From the NCBI GenBank assembly GCA_026545765.1, contig CM048839.1, positions 45,616,677 to 45,680,676 of the forward strand: a stretch of 64,000 nt of DNA, in the 5' to 3' direction. The position numbers and the translations under genes were made by a program. How positions within the stretch are numbered: the stretch's first letter is position 1; each line of letters opens with the position of its first letter. Origin of the DNA: Plantago major. Its lineage: Eukaryota; Streptophyta; Magnoliopsida; Lamiales; Plantaginaceae. The notes below the pieces were generated by a model. That model ran no database searches. It had not been told where the DNA came from and saw nothing but the letters and a program-made list of their open reading frames with translations. Positions 12,542 through 24,284 of the stretch are shown piece after piece.

Positions 12542-14668
12542 GATCCCGATCTTTATCATCTACTTTATTAAGCATCGCTAGATTGTCAACTTGCTTTGCT
12601 AAATGTAATCAAGGTATACACATTCTATTTTTTAATGTTGTATCTAACATCATCAAACAATCTATTCCAAGTTCAAAGTCCACAACCAAGACTCAACAAT
12701 CAAACAAATCCAATAACCTTACCAAACACCAAGAATACATTTTCTATTTACTATTAACCATAGTTATGAGTTAGTGAACACCAAGAATACATTTTTCTAT
12801 TAACTATTAACCATAATTATAAAGGGTAAGATAGGGTCTAGTAAAATCCATAGTGATGTAGAATTAACACTTTGATTGGTAAGTGTCCCGACAAAGTCCC
12901 ATGTAACAACGCATCCATCTTTACATGTATCCTACCCCCAAGACAAGAAAGGCCCATAGATAATCCAAAATTGAACATATTTTCCAACAACTAGTCCCCA
13001 CTAAAAGACACATATATTGGTGGACAAATGAATTATTTCAGAGGGTTACAAGAGACTTTTAGCCGCCATATATTGTTTGCACGCGTACGGATTGTGTAGC
13101 TATACACAAATTAGCACATTGTCAATACTTCTTAATTTAATCCAAATTAACATCATTATTTTCTTATTTATGTTGATTAGTTACATATTAGAATGTTAAG
13201 ATTAGAGCACTACTAGGTGAAGTGCATATGCGTGGGTGCAACTGTACCATGCGCATCAAAAAGAAAAGTGAAAATAACACCAAGATTATACGGAATTTTG
13301 TCGTCACTTGTTTCCTTGATAATTGAGGATTTTGCATTTAACCTAGATATTAGACAACTTGGTTAACATTGACACCTTCTTCAACAGGGAAAATTAGCCC
13401 CACCCCATCCCAATAAGGTCTATATTTAATCAACTGTGAAATACATACATGTATTATACAATACTATTTTGAAATTATTTAACTTTAACCCTTAAATTTA
13501 AGTCTAACTCCAGCCAGAAAAAAACTGTTAATGTTTATCAAGGACAATATAAATGTTAAAAGTGAAACTTTTAAAGTACAACGGTGAGAAGGGAACATCT
13601 AATGTGATGATTGGGACCCAACTTGGCTGAGCGCGGCATGTATGTATAATGCGTCTAGCCATGAACTGCATATATTTCACTGGCCTGATGTTATCCGCTT
13701 CAAGCTGGATTATTATAATTTTACTTTTGAAATTATCTTAAATGTCTAACATATACCGCTTGAAAGTGTGATTCTACTTACTATTTACCTTTTAACATTT
13801 AAGCGTGTATCCGGTGTCGGAGGGTTCTTTAAATGCTCGAAATCTTCTTCGAGTATACTACATGGCCGTAGTTATGTCCCAGGAAAAATCATCCGTTTTA
13901 GGTCATGCAATCCTAGAAGGTTTCTCTTTATAACAGTTGTCATGACGTTGTTCAAACATTGGTCATAGGTGTAATGGGTTAGACCGCAACCCTTACATAT
14001 TCATTTTTCAATTACCCAAAATGTAATTCATAGCATGTAAGAATGTGGGTCTATGAATATATAGATACTCATGAACATTCACCTGTATATTCGAGGTAGG
14101 ACGGGGTATATCACAATCTACACCTCCTAAATGCTCGACGTCCTCATCGAATCCCATCAGATTGGGTAACTATGTTCTAGGACCAATCTTCCTAGCATTT
14201 TAGGTCCCGCAACTCAATGGTCCCACTGATAGTGTTTGTCAAGAATTCGCCAAGTACAATGTGTAATGAGCTAAAGTCATTTGCCATGCATATCTCATAA
14301 TTTGTATGAACTTGTCTGCTTTGGCCCAGAGACCCCACAAGGTTGATTTCTAACAACCCAAAATGTATAATTCCATTCAAGAGTAGAATTTTGTCTATAC
14401 ACTCAGTAGATTTTCAAAGCTGGCCACGACCAACACTTCCGCTCATCGGGGTGGGTTGTGGCCAACTTTGCTACAAACTTGCTTTCATTGTTACCATTCA
14501 TACACTCAGAGAATGTAACCGTTCATGAATAGTTTGCTTTGTGCTTGTTTTCTCGCACAACTTGTCTTCGTGTTCCTTTGCCCTTTTCGTACAAACTTTA
14601 GTCTAGTGGGACATACACCCACGTGTTTTAAATAGCTCTAATCATATATATGCATTGATCGATACACC
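12542..14668. other. Intergenic, with a diverged direct repeat pair
   Basis: No gene is recognisable. Two segments, about 13825-13920 and 14127-14220, share the frame atgctcga..tc.tcatcga...tatgt.c.agga..aatc.tc....ttttaggtc..gcaa and look like diverged copies of one repeat. The second resembles repeats seen widely in plant intergenic DNA, but I cannot name the family. Confidence 0.4.
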
Positions 14669-14671
14669 ATA
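14669..14671. repeat. Target site duplication ata of the small CACTA element, left
   Basis: Three bases before CACTAC, matched by ata at 15613-15615 after the right end. A 3-bp duplication is the CACTA signature. Confidence 0.85.
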
Positions 14672-15612
14672 CACTACAAAAAATCGGCAAGCACTCAACT
14701 TGATATTCAGCTTGTTATTCGTCAGGTACGACCTTTACCAATGATTTTCATTGGATAAACTGCTGATAGTGGCTGGTAATTCAAAGAACGGAAAACAATT
14801 TTGTTGGTGAGTTTTGCAACCCTTTTTTGTCTGTAATTTGTTGGAAAAAGGGAAAAATAATATAATAAATAAATGTCATCCTTGTGACTCAACCCACGCC
14901 TCTTAGATTATTAACTCCTTTTATTACCACTACACTACATAAAACACTTAATCTTATTTTGTATACGTTTTATTAACAATTGATTATGACATTTGACAAA
15001 GAATGGTTTGGAGTAACACGTATTTCTTACAATCTTGATTTTCTTCTAATCAATTCGAATGTTTCTCCCAATTTACAGCCACTAATAAAACTCAAAACAT
15101 ATACTCAGAATCTTAGTCTCTCAAAACTTCTCCGACAAATTTTATTACATTGCTATTGGTTTGGACTTCATTGATTATTATAAAATGCATGTCTTTATAA
15201 TATCAAAAACAAGTTTGGTATTGTATTTTAGTTTATTGATGTGAATTAGAGAACTTATAACTTGAATGAACTATGTTGAAAACTAAATTTGTTGGTAAAT
15301 TGTTGCTATTTTTTACTCATGCTAATTTTTTTTGATATTTTGTTATAAATTTATTACAAATAGCAACAAATTATTTATGTTGGCATGTTATGTTGGTTTT
15401 GACTGCTTGTTATAATATTTCCAACAATTTTCCAACAAAAAATTTATTCGAACCTAGACCATTTGATAATTTGTTGGTATTATGTTGGTATTTTCTATTA
15501 TGTTTTTAAGGATAAATTACCGTTGGTTTTTTGTTGCAATTCCGTTGCGAGTGGCAACGAAAATTGTTCTGTTGGAACTTATGCGTTGGTGTTGCCAAGT
15601 TTTTTTGTAGTG
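14672..15612. mobile_element. Non-autonomous CACTA (En/Spm) element, 941 bp
   Basis: The left end is cactacaaaaaat and the right end is its inverted partner (tttttttgtagtg). The flanks carry a 3-bp duplication, ata. The interior is non-coding and AT-rich. It is packed with short TTGTTGG / CCAACAA and GCAACAAA motifs near both ends (for example 14803, 15286, 15369, 15421-15437, 15472-15490, 15525), as expected of subterminal transposase-binding repeats. There is no transposase frame, so movement must have used a protein supplied elsewhere. It lies about 440 bp upstream of the SAMDC TATA box and may affect that promoter. Terminal, subterminal and duplication evidence agree, so the call is strong. 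Confidence 0.9.
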
Positions 15613-15615
15613 ATA
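15613..15615. repeat. Target site duplication ata of the small CACTA element, right
   Basis: Directly follows gtagtg and equals 14669-14671. Confidence 0.85.
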
Positions 15616-16050
15616 TTTATCACTCTCTTGCACCTTAGACGAATTTTGATGACATCCATTTCACAAATAGAGATACAAGTACTCAGTCGTCATGTGGAGA
15701 CAACATGATCAATTCATCAATATACTTTTAGTACTCACTTGTGTAACTAAAATTCTCTAACACCCCAATCTTTGGCTGTCGTGCATGCCCAGATGATCGG
15801 TTTTCGATCTGTAAATGGATAGTACTTACATAGTATACACATGACAAAAAATTAAATTTGAAATTTATAAGGAAATAAAAAAAGAAGAATGAAATAGGCG
15901 TGGGCATGAAGTAGAAGTTAAATGCATGTTAATGTATATTGTCTTAAAAAAGAGGTCACAATACACAAAAATTGTCATCATCTTACACTCATTACGCCTG
16001 CAATCATTCTTTTTGGTTGCCTCTACCGCATGCCTCCATCTCCCTCAACT

Positions 16051-16060
16051 CTATATATAC
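16051..16060 (+). promoter_or_regulatory. TATA box of the SAMDC gene
   Basis: ctatatatac lies 151 bp before the start codon. Transcription would begin about 30 bp downstream, near 16085, giving a leader of about 125 nt rich in CA and CT (a CACCACCAC run at about 16157-16172). The leader contains no ATG before the start at 16211. It therefore lacks the small conserved upstream frame by which polyamines repress translation of the SAMDC1-type plant genes. Confidence 0.75.
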
Positions 16061-16210
16061 ACTTATCTCCTGTACCATCCACAACCAACTACTCACTCAT
16101 TCACTCACCAAAACAAAATACTTACATTCCTCCTAATTATATAACTTCTTGCTCATCACCACCACCACCACCATCATCAATATATATATTCACTAGCTCA
16201 TTAATTCCAA

Positions 16211-17226
16211 ATGGCGGGTTTCGAAGGCTTCGAAAAGAGACTGGAGCTTCACTTCTCCGTGACAATACCGGAAAGTTTGGTCTCCGGTTGGTTGACTTCT
16301 TCACTCTGGAGAAAGTATTGCATGCGGTGCAGTGCACCGTAGTTTCTGCTGTGGGAAACAAGTATTTTGACTCTTATGTTCTATCTGAATCAAGCCTCTT
16401 TGTGTACCCTACTAAGATAGTCATCAAGACTTGTGGGACAACCTTGTTGCTCAAATCTGTTCGCCTATTGGTGGACCTTGCGAGTACCATTGGGCTCACC
16501 ATCTGTGGGTGTAGGTACACCCGTGGCAGCTTCATTTTCCCTGATGCACAACCTTACCCTCATACAAGTTTTGAGGATGAAGTTGTTTATCTTGAGCAAT
16601 CCTTGCCTATCAATCTTTCTTGCAAGAAGGCTAGTGTCATGAACTCGAAATCGGTCTACAAGTGGCATGTTTTTACAGCATGCGATGAGGTTGTTATGGA
16701 AGACATGTATGCAGGTGATGATTTGTACACCATGGAGATCTGCATGACGGAACTGGACCCCACACTCGCTAAGAAGTTCTTCCGCCGGTTCAACGATGGC
16801 AAGACCGGAGATTCTGCTGGGAGAGAAATGACGGAGATATCTGGAATAAATGGAATCAACGAGAAGGCGCTCATTTGCGACTATGCATTTGATCCTTGTG
16901 GGTATTCAATGAATGGAATTGATGGAGATCGCTACTCTACGGTGCATGTGACCCCCGAGGATGGGTTTAGCTATGCAAGCTTCGAATGTGTGGGGTCCAT
17001 ATATGATGATAGGGAGGAGATGCTTGAGATGGTGAAGAAAGCGGTTAATGTTTTTAGGCCGGCTACATTATCTATTTCGACTACGTGCCCTCCAGGACGC
17101 GAGGTTTGGAGAGGAATGGCTAAGGCCGTCAAGAAACAAGAGATGAGATTGAGGAGTTGTGCTATCGATGCTTTTCCATGTACTGGAACTGTCGTTTTTC
17201 AAACGTTCGCTGCCCGTCGGAAATAA
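16211..17226 (+). CDS. SAMDC: S-adenosylmethionine decarboxylase proenzyme, BUD2/SAMDC4 type; frame broken near N-terminus
   Basis: The enzyme decarboxylates S-adenosylmethionine to supply aminopropyl groups for spermidine and spermine (cytosolic polyamine synthesis). The start at 16211 has a good context (aaATGG) and encodes MAGFEGFEKRLELHFS, the normal family N-terminus. Two bases later the frame must change: from 16261 to the stop at 17224 the rest of the protein reads uninterrupted. Family hallmarks follow: LSESSLFVYP (16378-16407; self-cleavage before the second Ser, which becomes the pyruvoyl group), IKTCGTT with the catalytic Cys, CRYTRGSFIFP, DFDPCGYSMN-like DYAFDPCGYSMN, VTPEDGFSYASFE, and the C-terminal FQTFAARRK. 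Total length, about 347 residues, is normal. No introns are seen, as usual for this family. The break (one base lost or two gained at about 16259) means either a recent pseudogene or a sequence error. Family identity is near certain; function is doubtful. Confidence 0.92.
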
Positions 17227-18851
17227 TGTTTAAAAGTGTTGTAATGTTCATGGATATTAATTTGGTGGTGGAATGAACCTTTTAGGTTAAATTTAGGCGG
17301 GTGGAATTCTTTTTTCCGTTTTCTTTTTCTTAATTTTCCTTTTAATCTTCAATCTTCTTGTTAGAATATATGAATATTTGTTATGCATGCTAATTGATGT
17401 CACTGGATCTGATATGATGATAAAATGTGGGGTTGACTCTTGTCTAGAGCAAAGATCCAAAAAAAAAAAAAAAAAAAAATTGGGGAAATTAAAGAGATGA
17501 GGTGGAATTAAGTATATAGTGTGTTCATCAATCATAATATTGCACCCCACTTAAATTGGGCACGCCTGGAAAATAATTTTCGGATGTTGGAGTATATCTG
17601 CTCAAGTTAGTGGGGAATCTATGAAAAGTGCTAATATGTATTTTTGCAATTCCATGTTCATATCAACAATCTAGCTACCTTTCTCATGCTTGTAGTACTA
17701 ATTTCATGTTTCCTCTTCATCATTTTTGCTCAGATGTATAGCTGTTATTAATGTTCTCCTGCATTAATTGATGACATATTCTTAGCGGGACATGGTATAC
17801 ACCGTAACACCGATTCAAGCTCGACTATGATACATTAGTGATCGATAAAACAACTGTATATCATCTCTTTACATTATCAAATGAAAAACATTACTCTATA
17901 AATAATGCAGCGCGAAATCAAATCGGTATGTGTGGAAGCCGGAAGGAGGGGGGGTTCTTTTCTTCTCACCAAACATTTTTATGATAAAATATACGAAATA
18001 TATAATAATATTTCGTTTCAATCTCAACTTTTCACTTAAATAGTACTATACTAACCCAAATATATATATCAGGTTTATTTTTCTAGATAAATTATCGAAA
18101 CAATATTTGAATGAGTAATAGGATATATAACATACGTTTTTGCAGTTATTCATGGACATGTTAATTAATTGAGGTTATACCAAAAAATGGGATTGACTAG
18201 CTTATGAAGCCTGCTCAAAAGGAAACGTCAGCAAGCTAAGCATGCTTTAAAACAGTATAAAAGCGTAAAAATAATTAATTATAAATGTGAATAAGTATGG
18301 TAGCTGATTTCAGTGGGCTCCCTCATGCAACTTAATTATTTATATTTATTTATTTTATTTATATAGAGGTACACAATTATATGACCATGCATGCATAGAT
18401 TACTGCAGTCCGATGAGTGTGCTTAAACATATACCCTTAATCAATTTAATTTATTATCTTAAGCCCACTTGGACCCCAATTGATTTTGACATTTCTAAAC
18501 ATTTATTCATCCTTGGCATATTATAGTACGCACGAAATTAAATTTTATCCAGGACTAATTATTTTTAACTCATGATTTATTCCAATATTAATAAAAAGAT
18601 ATAATAAAATATTGGTATCCTGATTATCAGTATCCTATGAGTGTGAGTAGGAGATTTGATCGATGTTTAAATCTAATTGGGAATAAAAGAGATCCTTGCC
18701 TATGCATGTTTTCTAATCATCTCATGGAAAAACCACTTGGCCTTTTAGCAACAAGAGTCATTTTAGGTATTGTGGAATTTTTGAGAAAATCCTATATGTG
18801 CGGAAATATCATATTACTCTAATATAAGTGACTGGCAAGCACACACAGTTT
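17227..18851. other. SAMDC 3' flank and intergenic sequence
   Basis: The SAMDC 3' untranslated region probably occupies the first 200-300 bp; no strong AATAAA is seen, only AT-rich near-matches. An A tract (17459-17479) and a GGAGGGGGGG tract (17945-17954) stand out. The rest is AT-rich sequence with no gene or transposon end I can support. Confidence 0.45.
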
Positions 18852-18859
18852 ACAGTGAT
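18852..18859. repeat. Target site duplication acagtgat of the hAT element, left
   Basis: Eight bases identical to 22033-22040. An 8-bp duplication is the hAT superfamily signature. Confidence 0.85.
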
Positions 18860-19829
18860 TAGGCATGTATACGAACCGAACGAGCCGAGCTTTACACTAA
18901 ACGAGCCTTGTTCGTGAACAATGCACTTATGTTCGTGTTCAAGATCGATGATCTTTTCAAGATCGAGCTCGGCTCGTGTTCGGTCCACTTTTAATTATGA
19001 TCGAATATGTTCGTGAATGCCTGCTCGCTTATGTTCGCTTGTGTTCGCTCGCTTGTGTTCAACAATTATGATCGTCTATGTTTGAAAAAGCTCGTTAATG
19101 CTCGAAATTTGCTCGTTTAGCTCGAACAAGGTCAAATATATATCAATTTTCAAATATAACATACACAAGATGCATAAAATACTTCTATTTGTTACATTCG
19201 AAACACGAGGTTTCAAATTCAATTACAAAATATGCGTTCCACAAATTCGAAACCAAAAATGAAGTTCACAACTTAACATGTACATTATCCTCAAAAATGT
19301 CTTTGCTTACACACGGTATCTAGGAGGCAATCCTGAAATACAGATTATGTGTACCGAGTTAATATCTTGCAATTCAGATTCATCCATCTAAAGTTAAAAC
19401 CACATAATTAAACTCTTCAGGCCAATACCAAGTAAACATAAACTGACTCAAAATTTTATCATCAGAAAAGCATAAATAGTCCAAATAATTCTATAGTTTT
19501 GTTTGATTCCATAAACCATAAACAGTAAACAAACTGGACAAAGAATTCATAATATACACCATAACACTACCAGATCATAAACCAAGTTAAAGCTTGAAAT
19601 TTCAATGACAAATATCCAAAAAATGAAAAAGAAAACCACACAAACACATAAAAAGCTTCAAACTTTCAAATCAATAGCAGCTAAACCTTGTCTAATCCCA
19701 TATAGAAACTACGAAACCAAGTCCAAGAAACAAGAGCAAAATCCATAACACATCAATAATGATCAAACAAACACAATTCATAAACTCAAAAAAAAAAAAA
19801 AAAAAAAAAAATTAGAAACAGAAAGAAAA

Positions 19830-19868
19830 ACATACCAAAAATCTCCCTTTTGAGATTCTCCGCCATGG
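19830..19868 (-). other. Exon-like segment inside the hAT element
   Basis: On the minus strand a start codon in good context (accATGGCGG, at 19866-19864) is followed by MAENLKREIF and then a consensus plant donor, GGTATGT. Farther along the minus-strand promoter side, 21501-21770 reads as a CT-rich leader-like stretch ending in ctctgcag. This could be the first coding exon of the parent hAT gene or of a captured host gene. Ten residues are too few to identify it. Confidence 0.25.
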
Positions 19869-20311
19869 TATCATTTTTGCAGACAAAAATATATCCCCCA
19901 ATAGGATACATGAACCATCACAACAAGAAAAATTATACTACTGCTCTAAGATATGAAATTGATAAATACATTACATTTTCAGAGGGAGCAAGAATGTGCT
20001 TAAAGCAAGAGGATAATCAACCACTAGGCATTTTATATTGAGAGACAAAATTAAAGATCTTCAGCAAAGTTCAACACATCAAACCAAACTTAATCCACAT
20101 ATTAAACAGATGTTAAAAATGACAATGAGAAAAAAATTGAGATATGAAAAAAATGTGATTCAAACAATCACACAACACAATTCTAAGTAATATAGCTTGT
20201 TAGATTGGTCGCAATGAACTCACATTTATAACTTATGAGTCGGGTAACTTATGGATCAGGTAGTGTAATCACAAATGGATCTTCCATCTTCTGTCAAAGA
20301 AAAGGGCAAAT

Positions 20312-20665
20312 ATTAGTTTGCAAGTGGTAGTAGGAAAGAAAAATAATAAAGAATTACATAGTAGGAAAGTTAGGAAGCTTTTAATGGAACTAAGACTATA
20401 AATTAGATAGTAGGAAAGTATAAATATTAGTTTGCGAGTGGTAGTAGCCTAGTAGGAAAGAAAAATAATAAAGAATTAGCTAGTAGGAAAGTTAGGAAGC
20501 TTTTAATGGAACTAAGACTATAAATTAGATAGTAGGAAAGTATAAATATTAGTTTACAGTGGTAGTAGCCTAGTAGGAAAGTCAGGAAGCTTTTAATGGA
20601 ACTAATAAGACTATAAATTAGATAGTAGGAAAGTATAAATATTAGTTTGCGAGTGGTAGTAGCCT
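20312..20665. repeat. Direct repeat inside the hAT element, units of 93-122 bp
   Basis: The phrase attagtttgcgagtggtagtag starts four times (20312, 20426, 20548, 20641). The starts are separated by about 114, 122 and 93 bp of aggaaag-rich sequence that includes gcttttaatggaactaag in each unit. The copies are nearly identical, so the amplification is recent relative to the element's ends. Confidence 0.85.
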
Positions 20666-22032
20666 AGATCTGAAAATATGAATTAACCTAAAAAATGAGA
20701 ACATTAAAACTTACTGGGCATTAGCCAATGCTGTTGACAAACCAACAAATCGAATCAAACGATCAGTTCAGGATGATATGTATCTCATTGGAGATACAAT
20801 AACCTACAGAGACAGAATATGTATCAAATTACAATGATTCCTACTGTTGAGTGGGTGCTCGAGTGGAGAACATGGCAACAGAATAGGACTTAAATGAACA
20901 GTATCAAGCTTGGATGTTCGCACCAGAACTCTCATTATCAATAAGTGACTGGTCCATATGATGGTTGTTTTTCAAATAAGCAGCAGAACAGATAGTTTTG
21001 GATGACATGAGTTTTATTTCCACAACTATCCTCTGAGTCCATATTTACATCTCCACACTAATCCTAGTAGGTTAAATTCTAAAATTTATCGACCACCGGA
21101 CCATAAATCCACAGTAAAAAACTGGTAAACAAAAGATAGTAAAGTACTTCATTATATCACCCACCTCCAAATAATGGTGATCCAGTGGATGACATTTTCT
21201 TAAGTACTCAGTTCAAGTAATGGCAGGTAAGTTTTCATTGTTCAATTCCTGCGTTTTCATAGAGGTTTTTACAGGCTACATCAACAGAAGAAATATCGAG
21301 TGCAACATGAATAGCAAAATGATTGTGAAATCAACCCCAAACTAATCAGCATTTCTAATCCTATAACCAAATGCAATGAATACTCTTGCCCAAAAGCTTC
21401 TAGAGTACAAGAATTCAATCCACAACAACCTAAATAGAATCTATAATTTCATTCCACAATAACCTAAATCTGAGGAAGTACATTGTTTATAAAGTAGAGG
21501 TTGAGAATTAACCTGCAGAGAAGAGCAGCAGATCGGAACTCGTCAGAGGAGCCCAGCCGCCGGAAGTCGTCGGAGGGGGAGTGGCGGCAGAATTGGAGCA
21601 GCAAATCGGAACTTGGACAAGATTGGAAGTGGAGCAGAGTAGAGGAGAGGTGCGGCGGTAGAGCGACGGTAGAGGAGTGGAGCAGAGTGCGGCGGTGGAG
21701 ACGAAGGAAGAAGTCGATTGTTGGAAGAAGACGAAGGAAGAAGTCGACTGGAACTGGAGCAGTGGAGTGTTTGAATAATTGGATCTGGAATATGGATGTT
21801 AGGGTTAGGTATAATTGTTTTGTTTTTATATAAATATAATTATAAAAATAATAATTGAATATATATCTACCTATGTCATAACACTCGAAACAGAATTCAC
21901 CAGTTTCAAACTCGCTCGATAATTACTCAAACACGTTTCAACTGCTCAGTTCGTCAACTCGATAACTAACCGAAGATCGACCAGTTTTTTTTCGCGAACG
22001 CTCACGAATCTACCGTTTCATTTACACCCCTA

Positions 22033-22040
22033 ACAGTGAT
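22033..22040. repeat. Target site duplication acagtgat of the hAT element, right
   Basis: Matches 18852-18859 exactly and fixes the right end. Confidence 0.85.
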
Positions 22041-22645
22041 ATAAGACTATTCACTGTGCATGACAAGATATTGGCTTGGTCGTGCTTCGACTTCTCCCGC
22101 GACCAAAAACTGCCTACTGTGGTAGTGGTCGTGGGGTTGATCGTGAGAAATTTTAATCTAATTTTTACTAATTCATTTTATTACTTATAATCGCTATATT
22201 AGTAAGAATATACGCATAGAAGATTTGGAGTTGAAAATTGTGTGTTTTTTTTTTTTAAAATCAAGTAGCAAAATCAAACAACATAAATCACCAATAAAAA
22301 AGGTGAATGTGAGGTGTGAGGAAATATGTCTTCACTGGTCTCTATTTATAGATCTCGAAAAAATATGATAATTCCAGATAATTTTTATATTTTTTTAAAT
22401 TCATTTTTTTAAAAAGAGAAAGAAATCGAATGGGTCGGTCCCATTGGGGCCAAATTTCAGAATCTCACCGTGTCGCCCTACGACTACTCCCACGATCGCC
22501 CACCGTATGGCCTAATGTGGTCTTTCTTACTATGTAGGAAAATCAAAGCCGATTTATACTTGCTCTTACTTATTTCAAATCTATTGAATTTTTTGTAAAA
22601 GTTATTTTTCTTTCTTTCTTTCTAATATAAAGGAAATTCATCACA
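22041..22645. other. Short spacer, possible old MITE
   Basis: GC-richer ends (22070-22150 and 22435-22520) contain loosely mirrored phrases (cgacttctcccgcgacc; cgactactcccacgatcg, and cctactgtggtag; cctaatgtggt) around an AT-rich middle. This hints at a small transposon, but terminal repeats and a target duplication could not be fixed. Confidence 0.3.
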
Positions 22646-22650
22646 CTCCA
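22646..22650. repeat. Target site duplication ctcca of the Copia element, left
   Basis: Equals 28151-28155 after the 3' LTR. Confidence 0.85.
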
Positions 22651-23004
22651 TAACAAGAATGTAAGACATCAAAACTTGTGTAAAACAAGTTTTGAGACTC
22701 AACCGCAATTATTAAAGAGTTGATCAAGTAATCAAGGAAAGGTGGTGGACTTAATTGAAGACACTCAAGACCACAAGGACTGCCGTGCAAAGTTTCTCAA
22801 CTAATTCATTATTAGAGTTAAACTGTAGGCTTTCTTTCTTGTACTCTCTTGATTAGATGTTAGGTATAAATACTAATCAGATAGATTAGTTTGCTCCTTC
22901 TTCAATTTTCTTTTCATTGAATTCTTTCGTAATAATTCTATTTTGATTCAATTTAGCAATACACAATTTGATTTTGATTATATGGAATTGTGAGAATTCT
23001 TATA
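22651..23004 (+). repeat. 5' LTR of the Copia element, TA...TA ends
   Basis: Begins taacaagaatgta and ends attcttata, with target duplication and primer site abutting. These ends are TA...TA, one of the documented non-canonical LTR end types found mostly in Copia elements, instead of TG...CA. Confidence 0.85.
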
Positions 23005-23016
23005 TGGTATCATTCG
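23005..23016 (+). promoter_or_regulatory. Primer binding site of the Copia element
   Basis: tggtatcattcg directly follows the LTR. Its first eight bases match the complement of the initiator tRNA-Met 3' end used by most plant Copia elements. Confidence 0.75.
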
Positions 23017-23119
23017 CCCGGTGATCCCGGTTTTCCGCATTTTGTTTTCCGATTGATTGTTCGATCGCTTGTTCTCGATTGCTAATCGAATCAATGGTTT
23101 GATTACTGTATTTTCTTCA

Positions 23120-24084
23120 TCAATGGCAACGACTACAACTACTGGGCCTAGTTTGTGGGATAGTTCAAAGTTCGCGAGTCCCTCTGAAGATCCTAATTCC
23201 GTTTTCTTCACCGGTGATCATCCCGGTTTGAAGGTAATCGAAACCTTTAATGGGGATAATTTTGGGGTTTGGAAGAAATCATTGTTATGGGATTGACTAT
23301 TAAGAATAAGATGGGATTTCGGATGGTACCGTTAAGATTCCCGATGTTTCGATGTCCCATTGTTACTTGCTCGCATCGTGTCAATGCGTTGTTGCTTGGT
23401 TGATTAATGTACTCAGTTGCTCCTGATATTAGGGCTACTATGATTAATGTTACTGAAGTAAAGGGGTTTTGGGATGAAATTTATATGCATTACATCAAGA
23501 GTGATGGTCCTCGTGTTTTTCAACTTGAGAAGGCTTTGAGCAATATTCATCAAGGTTCACAATCTTTAGTAACCTACTACAATGGTTTTAAACTTCTTTG
23601 GGATGAATATTTGAATTACAGAGCTGCTCCACAATGTGTGTGTAAGAAATGTACTTGTAATTCTGCTGTTGATGTGCTTGAAGATAGGCAGAGAGATGCT
23701 GTGTTGAAATTCTTGGTTGGACTTAATGACAATTATCTTAGTTTGAGAAGCCAGATACTTATGATGACTCCTATCCCTGATATTAATAAGGTTTATCAGT
23801 TGTTGATCCAAGAGGAGAGTCAGAGAAGTCTTCAATCTGATCCAATGGCCATGATGTCTCTTAAGGGTAATAATGATAAATCTAATGATTCAATGGCTAT
23901 GTTAGCTAAGTTTGTTGCTTATAACAAAGACAAGAAGAAGGGAGGGATGAAGTGTGCTAACTGTGGTGTTAGTGGTCACACTAAGGATCGTTGTTATCAA
24001 ATCATTGTCTATCCACCTATTTGGAAGGGTCCTAAGGTGTTCAAAGGTCAATCTCATGACAGGAAAACTTATACAAGACAATAA
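23120..24084 (+). pseudogene. Copia gag part
   Basis: Encodes a nucleocapsid-type protein. It has the UBN2-like gag core (HYIKSDGPRVFQLEKAL, then RDAVLKFLVGLND) and a CCHC zinc knuckle, CANCGVSGHTKDRCY, at 23952-23996. This knuckle binds the element's RNA in the virus-like particle. The region is part of a broken element. Confidence 0.88.
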
Positions 24085-24284
24085 TCGATACCGCTTCGCA
24101 CATATGGTCACAATCGTGTCGAGAATGATGATGCATACTAATTTGTGTAGTCCTGATCTTTATAATAAGTTTGTTTCTTTCATGCATACTCAGAATCAGG
24201 TTCCATTTGTTGCCCATGCTAATGCTGTTGTAGTTGTTCCACCTACTACAGGTGAAGGAGGTAAAATGAGAGGTATAATAGCAC

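Larger units (their letters stand above)
18860..22032. mobile_element. Non-autonomous hAT element, 3.17 kb
   Basis: The left terminus is taggcatgtatacgaacc and the inverted right terminus reads taggggtgtaaatgaaac, so the pair is an imperfect inverted repeat. Perfect 8-bp duplications flank it. Both subterminal zones are rich in short GTTCG/CGAAC and GCTCG/CGAGC motifs (18890-19130 and 21885-22020), as expected of hAT transposase-binding regions. The 3.2 kb interior contains no BED finger, RNase H fold or hATC domain, so the copy cannot move itself. It does contain a direct repeat at 20312-20660, an A tract at about 19790-19811, and exon-like sequences on the minus strand (see separate entry). 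The internal material could be a deletion derivative of an autonomous parent or captured host DNA. Confidence 0.85.

Noticed and set aside
15922-16210. N-terminal extension of the SAMDC open frame from an upstream ATG
   Set aside because: The extension crosses the TATA box and leader and is unlike any SAMDC. The true N-terminus lies in another frame at 16211.
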